Shown piece by piece: positions 15,008 through 17,929 of a stretch of DNA of 17,929 nt (its first letter is position 1; the number at the start of each line of letters is the position of its first letter). Where the stretch lies: contig CACZSE010000082.1 in NCBI GenBank assembly GCA_902783735.1, positions 1 to 17,929 on the forward strand, read 5' to 3'. Source of the DNA: an uncultured Lachnospiraceae bacterium. Lineage in GTDB: Bacteria > Bacillota > Clostridia > Lachnospirales > Lachnospiraceae. Made by a program: the position numbers and the translations under genes. Below the pieces are notes generated by a model that was given only the letters and a program-made list of their open reading frames with translations, was not told the origin of the DNA and searched no databases.

Positions 15008-15691
15008 ATGGAACAGACCGGATGGGAAAGATTCAAACATAAAGTTGCAAAGTGGATACCGACGCACATTTCCCCCAAAACGATTGTGTTGTTTTACGGT
15101 TTGTTTGACAGACTCAGTTTTATAGGGAGATCCGTAAGAAATAAGCACAGAGCCTATAACGAGACCGTACTGTCCGGGGAAGATTCCCCTCTGACAAACG
15201 GTTATATAGATAATCAGTCACAGTGGAAGGATGTATTGTTCGGCAAAAGGGATATGGCCTATTCTGGCTGTGAGATAATGGCTGTGTATAATGCATTATA
15301 TGCGCTCGGAAAGGGAAGCGGATATAAGCTTATAGCGGAACTGATCGAGGAATTTGAGAAGAGCGGAGCTGCCATGGGCGGTATCATCGGTTCATCTCCG
15401 ACATCGATAAAAAGACATTTAAAGAAGCACGGGATAAAAAGCCGTATCGTCTGGCAGGAGGATAAGCTCGATCCCGACACGGATTTAGCGATAGTAACGG
15501 TTTATAACGACAAGAACACCTTATATTCGCAGATACATACCATCACCTTTACAAGGGATGAAAACGGATTCAGCGCACATAATGCTTACAGCAGACAAAA
15601 ATACTATACGACTCTCAAGGATGCGATAGGAGGAGTCGGAACCGATCCCAAGATGATATGTGCTATAGAGATCGATAAGAAAAGTTTATAG
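15008..15691 (+). CDS. C39-like cysteine-peptidase-fold protein in the mfd-pth operon
   Basis: A 227-residue protein with no signal peptide or obvious membrane anchor, so probably cytosolic. Residues 1-65 are basic then mixed (one hydrophobic patch around 22-40). From about 66 on it resembles papain-like C39 domains: NQSQWKDVLFG (69-79) could supply the oxyanion Gln, AYSGCEIMAVYNAL (84-97) carries the likely nucleophile Cys88 at the start of a helix, and QIHTITF (175-181) places the likely catalytic His177 on a strand, followed by the turn FSAHNAYSRQKYY with Asn192 as possible third residue. No bacteriocin transporter is fused or adjacent, so the usual leader-peptidase role is not supported. 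It starts 30 bases after pth with GGAG five bases upstream of the ATG, within the same transcript. Substrate and function are unknown. Confidence 0.8.
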   Translation: MEQTGWERFKHKVAKWIPTHISPKTIVLFYGLFDRLSFIGRSVRNKHRAYNETVLSGEDSPLTNGYIDNQSQWKDVLFGKRDMAYSGCEIMAVYNALYALGKGSGYKLIAELIEEFEKSGAAMGGIIGSSPTSIKRHLKKHGIKSRIVWQEDKLDPDTDLAIVTVYNDKNTLYSQIHTITFTRDENGFSAHNAYSRQKYYTTLKDAIGGVGTDPKMICAIEIDKKSL

Positions 15692-15730
15692 ATATTTTAT
15701 TAAAATAACATAGTAAAAACACAGTTAATA

Positions 15731-15739
15731 TGGCATAAT
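15731..15739 (+). promoter_or_regulatory. Weak candidate promoter for the BI-1 family gene
   Basis: TGGCATAAT gives an extended -10 with one mismatch in the hexamer. The -35 region at 17-bp spacing (TAGTAA) matches poorly. The 79-bp gap has no clear terminator, so read-through from the mfd operon is also possible. Confidence 0.35.
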
Positions 15740-15770
15740 GCAAGCATAGGGACAAATAAGGAGGTTCACT

Positions 15771-16601
15771 ATGAGCGAATACAATTACAACAGTTCAAAC
15801 AATTATAATTATGATAACAACTCGGGAGACATGCCCGGCTTCGGATATGATTCATTCGGCCCTGAAGCAGGAAGCTATCAGGGTGACTTTGGTTCTGAGA
15901 ACTATCAGCAGCCGATAAACCTTGGACCTGTTGGACTTGACGGCCTTAAGACGTTAGTTACACAAAAGGTAGTGGCAAAATCATTCTTGTTCATGGTAGT
16001 TGCTCTTATCATAACGGCGTTTGCTTCCATGATAACAAGCCCTGCTACAGCCATTAATATGATGAAAGGCGGTTCATTCTTCATCCTTCTCATAGTTGAG
16101 ATTGCGATCGTTTTGATCTCGAACTCAGCTATCAAAAAGAATAATGCTGTTCTTGCGGGAGTGTTATATACGGCATATTCTTTCATAACAGGCATGACAT
16201 TTTCTGTACTGATATTTGCTTACACGGGATCAAGCATCGCAGCTACATTCTTTGTAGCAGCAGGTATGTTTGCTGTCATGGCCATAATAGGTCTTACAAC
16301 AGACAGAGATCTTTCAGGCATCGGTTCTATCTGCATGATGGGACTTATCGGCATTATATTGGCAGGAATAGTTAATATATTCATACTTAGAAATACAATA
16401 TTCGATCTTGTTCTTTCGGTTATAGGTATTGTGATCTTTGTAGGACTTACGGCATATGATACACAGAAGATCAAGCAGTTGTCACTTGGTTCTACTGCCA
16501 TGACGGAAAACAGCCTTGCACTTTTCGGCGCCTTCCAGCTGTATCTTGATTTCATCAACCTGTTCTTAAGACTTCTTCGTATCATGGGCAAAAGAAGATA
16601 A
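15771..16601 (+). CDS. Bax inhibitor-1 family membrane protein (YccA/YbhL/YetJ-like)
   Basis: A 276-residue multi-spanning protein of the BI-1/TMBIM family; the Bacillus relative YetJ is a pH-sensitive calcium-leak channel. Residues 1 to about 55 form a soluble tail very rich in Asn, Tyr, Gly and Ser with acidic residues. Seven hydrophobic segments follow at roughly 70-90, 102-118, 126-150, 155-175, 186-206, 209-228 and 248-268. Family signatures are TTDRDLSGIG (176-185), GLTAYDTQKIKQ (225-236) and LYLDFINLFLRLLRI (257-271). Asp230 is a candidate for the pH-sensing acidic residues of YetJ; Asp260 is also conserved-looking. AAGGAGG stands at ideal distance before the ATG, predicting high translation. 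Physiological substrate is not known. Confidence 0.9.
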   Translation: MSEYNYNSSNNYNYDNNSGDMPGFGYDSFGPEAGSYQGDFGSENYQQPINLGPVGLDGLKTLVTQKVVAKSFLFMVVALIITAFASMITSPATAINMMKGGSFFILLIVEIAIVLISNSAIKKNNAVLAGVLYTAYSFITGMTFSVLIFAYTGSSIAATFFVAAGMFAVMAIIGLTTDRDLSGIGSICMMGLIGIILAGIVNIFILRNTIFDLVLSVIGIVIFVGLTAYDTQKIKQLSLGSTAMTENSLALFGAFQLYLDFINLFLRLLRIMGKRR

Positions 16602-16607
16602 GGATCT

Positions 16608-16626
16608 GGTTCTGAAAAACAGGATC
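16608..16626 (+). other. Weak hairpin after the BI-1 family gene
   Basis: GGTTCTG (16608-16614) pairs, using two G-T pairs, with CAGGATC (16620-16626) around AAAAA. Only a short T-containing tract follows. It may protect the 3' end of the transcript; the stronger terminator lies about 25 bases downstream. Confidence 0.3.
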
Positions 16627-16651
16627 ATATTTGAGTAAAATCGCTTTACCG

Positions 16652-16710
16652 AGCCGCGCGGCACAATGTACAATATAAATGTACATGATAAACCGTGCGG
16701 CTTGTTTTTT
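16652..16710 (+). terminator. Long stem-loop terminator before the S66 peptidase gene
   Basis: AGCCGCGCGG (16652-16661) pairs over ten positions (one G-T) with CCGTGCGGCT (16693-16702), followed by a T run (16705-16710). The 31-base loop contains two copies of the palindrome TGTACA (16667-16672 and 16680-16685), which can form an inner stem. It should end BI-1 transcripts. The T run lies only 20 bases before the next ATG. Confidence 0.8.
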
Positions 16711-16729
16711 ATATCTTAAGGAGAATGAT

Positions 16730-17785
16730 ATGAGATACCCTGAATTTATAAAACCCGGAGACAGGATAGCATTTGTGGCCCCTGCTTTCGGATGCAATGA
16801 GGAACCATACAAAAGTGCTTTTAAGAATTTTACAGGTAAGCTTGAAAAAGAAGGATATAAGACTATACTAGGCCCGAATTGTTATAAAGATGACGGAATA
16901 GGCATCAGTACTTCACCAATAGATTGCGCCGAGGAATTGGAACAGTATTACATGTCTGAAGATAATGATGCCATCATATCCTGCGGCGGCGGTGAGCTCA
17001 TGTGTGAGACTATAAGTAATGTTGATTTTAAAAAGATAGCTTCTGCAAAATCAAAGTGGTACATGGGCTATTCCGATAACACTCACATGACCTTTCTTTT
17101 GACAACGATCTGTGATGTGGCATCTGTCTACGGCCCGAATGCTCCCAAGATGGGCATGGAACCGTGGCATGAATCCATAGAAGATGCATGGAAGCTTCTT
17201 TGCGGTAAGAGTCTTAGTGTTCATAATTATGAAAGCTGGGAGAAGGAGTCTCTTAAAGATGTGGAAAATCCTTTAGTTCCGTATAACTGTACAGAACCGA
17301 CAGTTTTAAAGGGATATGTGCCGGATAAAGAAAAAAACATGAAAGAGGTCAAAGGGGAAAACATTGAAATGTCCGGCAGGCTTATAGGCGGTTGCATGGA
17401 TTGTCTTGTTGGAATTACCGGAACACGTTTTGACAAGGTTGGCAGTTTCCTAGAAAAGTATAAAGAGGACGGATTTATTTGGTTCTTGGAAAGCTGCGAT
17501 CTGACTGTGTTTTCCATCAGACGTGCTATGTGGCAGATGTATGAAGCGGGATGGTTTAAATACTGTAAAGGTATGCTCATAGGACGCCCACTGCACTTTG
17601 ATGAGCCCATTTACGGGCTTGACCAATATGAGGCGGTCCTGCCGGTTGCAGGGAAGCTGGGGATACCCGTCATAATGGACTGTGACATAGGGCATCTTTC
17701 GCCTCAGATGCCTCTTATATGCGGCAGCATGGCAGATGTTTCATTTAAAGGTAACAGCTTAAATATAAGAATGCGTTTAGAGTAG
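16730..17785 (+). CDS. S66 family peptidase (LD-carboxypeptidase / MccF-like)
   Basis: A 351-residue serine peptidase of family S66. Members either remove the terminal D-Ala from L,D-linked murein tetrapeptides (LdcA) or inactivate microcin C-type aminoacyl-nucleotides (MccF). The catalytic triad is visible: Ser115 in MGYSDNTHM, Glu254 in WFLESCD and His322 in DIGHLSPQ. KPGDRIAFVAPA (8-19) is the typical N-terminus. No signal peptide is present, consistent with a cytosolic enzyme acting on recycled muropeptides or imported toxins. I chose the ATG at 16730, which has AAGGAG six bases upstream, over an in-frame ATG at 16679 that lies inside the terminator loop. Sequence alone does not settle LdcA versus MccF. 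Confidence 0.9.
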   Translation: MRYPEFIKPGDRIAFVAPAFGCNEEPYKSAFKNFTGKLEKEGYKTILGPNCYKDDGIGISTSPIDCAEELEQYYMSEDNDAIISCGGGELMCETISNVDFKKIASAKSKWYMGYSDNTHMTFLLTTICDVASVYGPNAPKMGMEPWHESIEDAWKLLCGKSLSVHNYESWEKESLKDVENPLVPYNCTEPTVLKGYVPDKEKNMKEVKGENIEMSGRLIGGCMDCLVGITGTRFDKVGSFLEKYKEDGFIWFLESCDLTVFSIRRAMWQMYEAGWFKYCKGMLIGRPLHFDEPIYGLDQYEAVLPVAGKLGIPVIMDCDIGHLSPQMPLICGSMADVSFKGNSLNIRMRLE

Positions 17786-17850
17786 GAAGTAAATGGTTAC
17801 ATATTCATTTGAAAAGGTCACACAACAAAAGGTGAGGTAACAGGCGGGGG

Positions 17851-17880
17851 TTGACATTGTCAGCCCAAAACGTCTATAAT
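17851..17880 (+). promoter_or_regulatory. Consensus promoter for the T-box transcript, with overlapping inverted repeat
   Basis: A perfect -35 TTGACA (17851-17856) and a perfect -10 TATAAT (17875-17880) are separated by 18 bp. TTGACATT (17851-17858) recurs as its reverse complement AATGTCAA (17878-17885), so the inverted repeat spans the whole promoter. Transcription should begin near 17887. Confidence 0.8.
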
Positions 17881-17885
17881 GTCAA

Positions 17886-17929
17886 TAATTATATAGAAAA
17901 AAGCTATGACGAAGACAGTAGGCTGTATC
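17886..17929 (+). promoter_or_regulatory. 5' end of a probable T-box leader (cut by the window edge)
   Basis: After the promoter the sequence AAAGCTATGACGAAGACAGTAGG matches the usual start of T-box Stem I, with its GA-rich internal loop and AGTA element. T-box leaders sense uncharged tRNA and control aminoacyl-tRNA synthetase, amino-acid biosynthesis or transport genes. Specifier loop, antiterminator and target gene lie outside the window, so the amino acid cannot be named. Confidence 0.65.

Noticed and set aside
15692-15706. A/T-only palindrome after the C39-like gene as a terminator
   Set aside because: The stem contains no G-C pairs and no T run follows, so it is unlikely to stop transcription.

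Overview
The window looks like chromosomal DNA from a low-to-moderate-GC Gram-positive anaerobe of the Clostridia, most likely family Lachnospiraceae (Butyrivibrio/Roseburia-like). The grounds are frequent ATA (Ile) and AGA (Arg) codons, strong AGGAGG-type ribosome binding sites, a GlgC/GlgD pair, SpoVG, a DnaD-type helicase-loading protein and a T-box leader. No tRNA, rRNA, insertion sequence, integrase, phage gene or CRISPR array was seen. Nearly all of it is housekeeping sequence.

Layout. (1) Bases 1-1911 (+) hold the 3' part of a large beta-rich protein ending in a degenerate C39-like domain. It is closed by a bidirectional terminator. (2) Bases 6046-1955 (-) form a compact operon: dnaD-like, dnaC/dnaI-like helicase loader, a long divergent PRPP synthetase, then an AqpZ-type water channel. 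It has an extended -10 promoter at about 6106-6114. (3) Bases 6182-6319, between murC and this operon, contain six DnaA-box-like 9-mers. Three are fused head to tail, two more are fused, and one is inverted; the inverted one and its partner also form the apparent murC terminator. (4) murC (-) and glgC-glgD (+) diverge from a 306-bp AT-rich region with a promoter on each side. (5) spoVG follows glgD and ends at a strong terminator. (6) mfd, pth and an unnamed C39-like cysteine-peptidase-fold gene form a second (+) operon. (7) A BI-1 family membrane protein and an S66 LD-carboxypeptidase/MccF-like gene follow, with a large terminator hairpin between them. (8) The right edge has a consensus promoter and what appears to be the first bases of a T-box leader.

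How it fits together. The left operon joins replicative helicase loading (DnaD, DnaC/I) to PRPP supply for nucleotides, and the DnaA boxes upstream could tie its expression, or DnaA titration, to initiation. murC and the S66 peptidase concern peptidoglycan, glgCD make ADP-glucose for glycogen, Mfd rescues stalled RNA polymerase, and Pth recycles peptidyl-tRNA. From general knowledge, spoVG, prs, pth and mfd lie in one conserved block in many Firmicutes, so this window looks like a rearranged version of that block.

The most unusual signals are the DnaA-box cluster doubling as a terminator, the C39-like gene in the mfd-pth operon, and the inverted repeat spanning the promoter of the T-box transcript.
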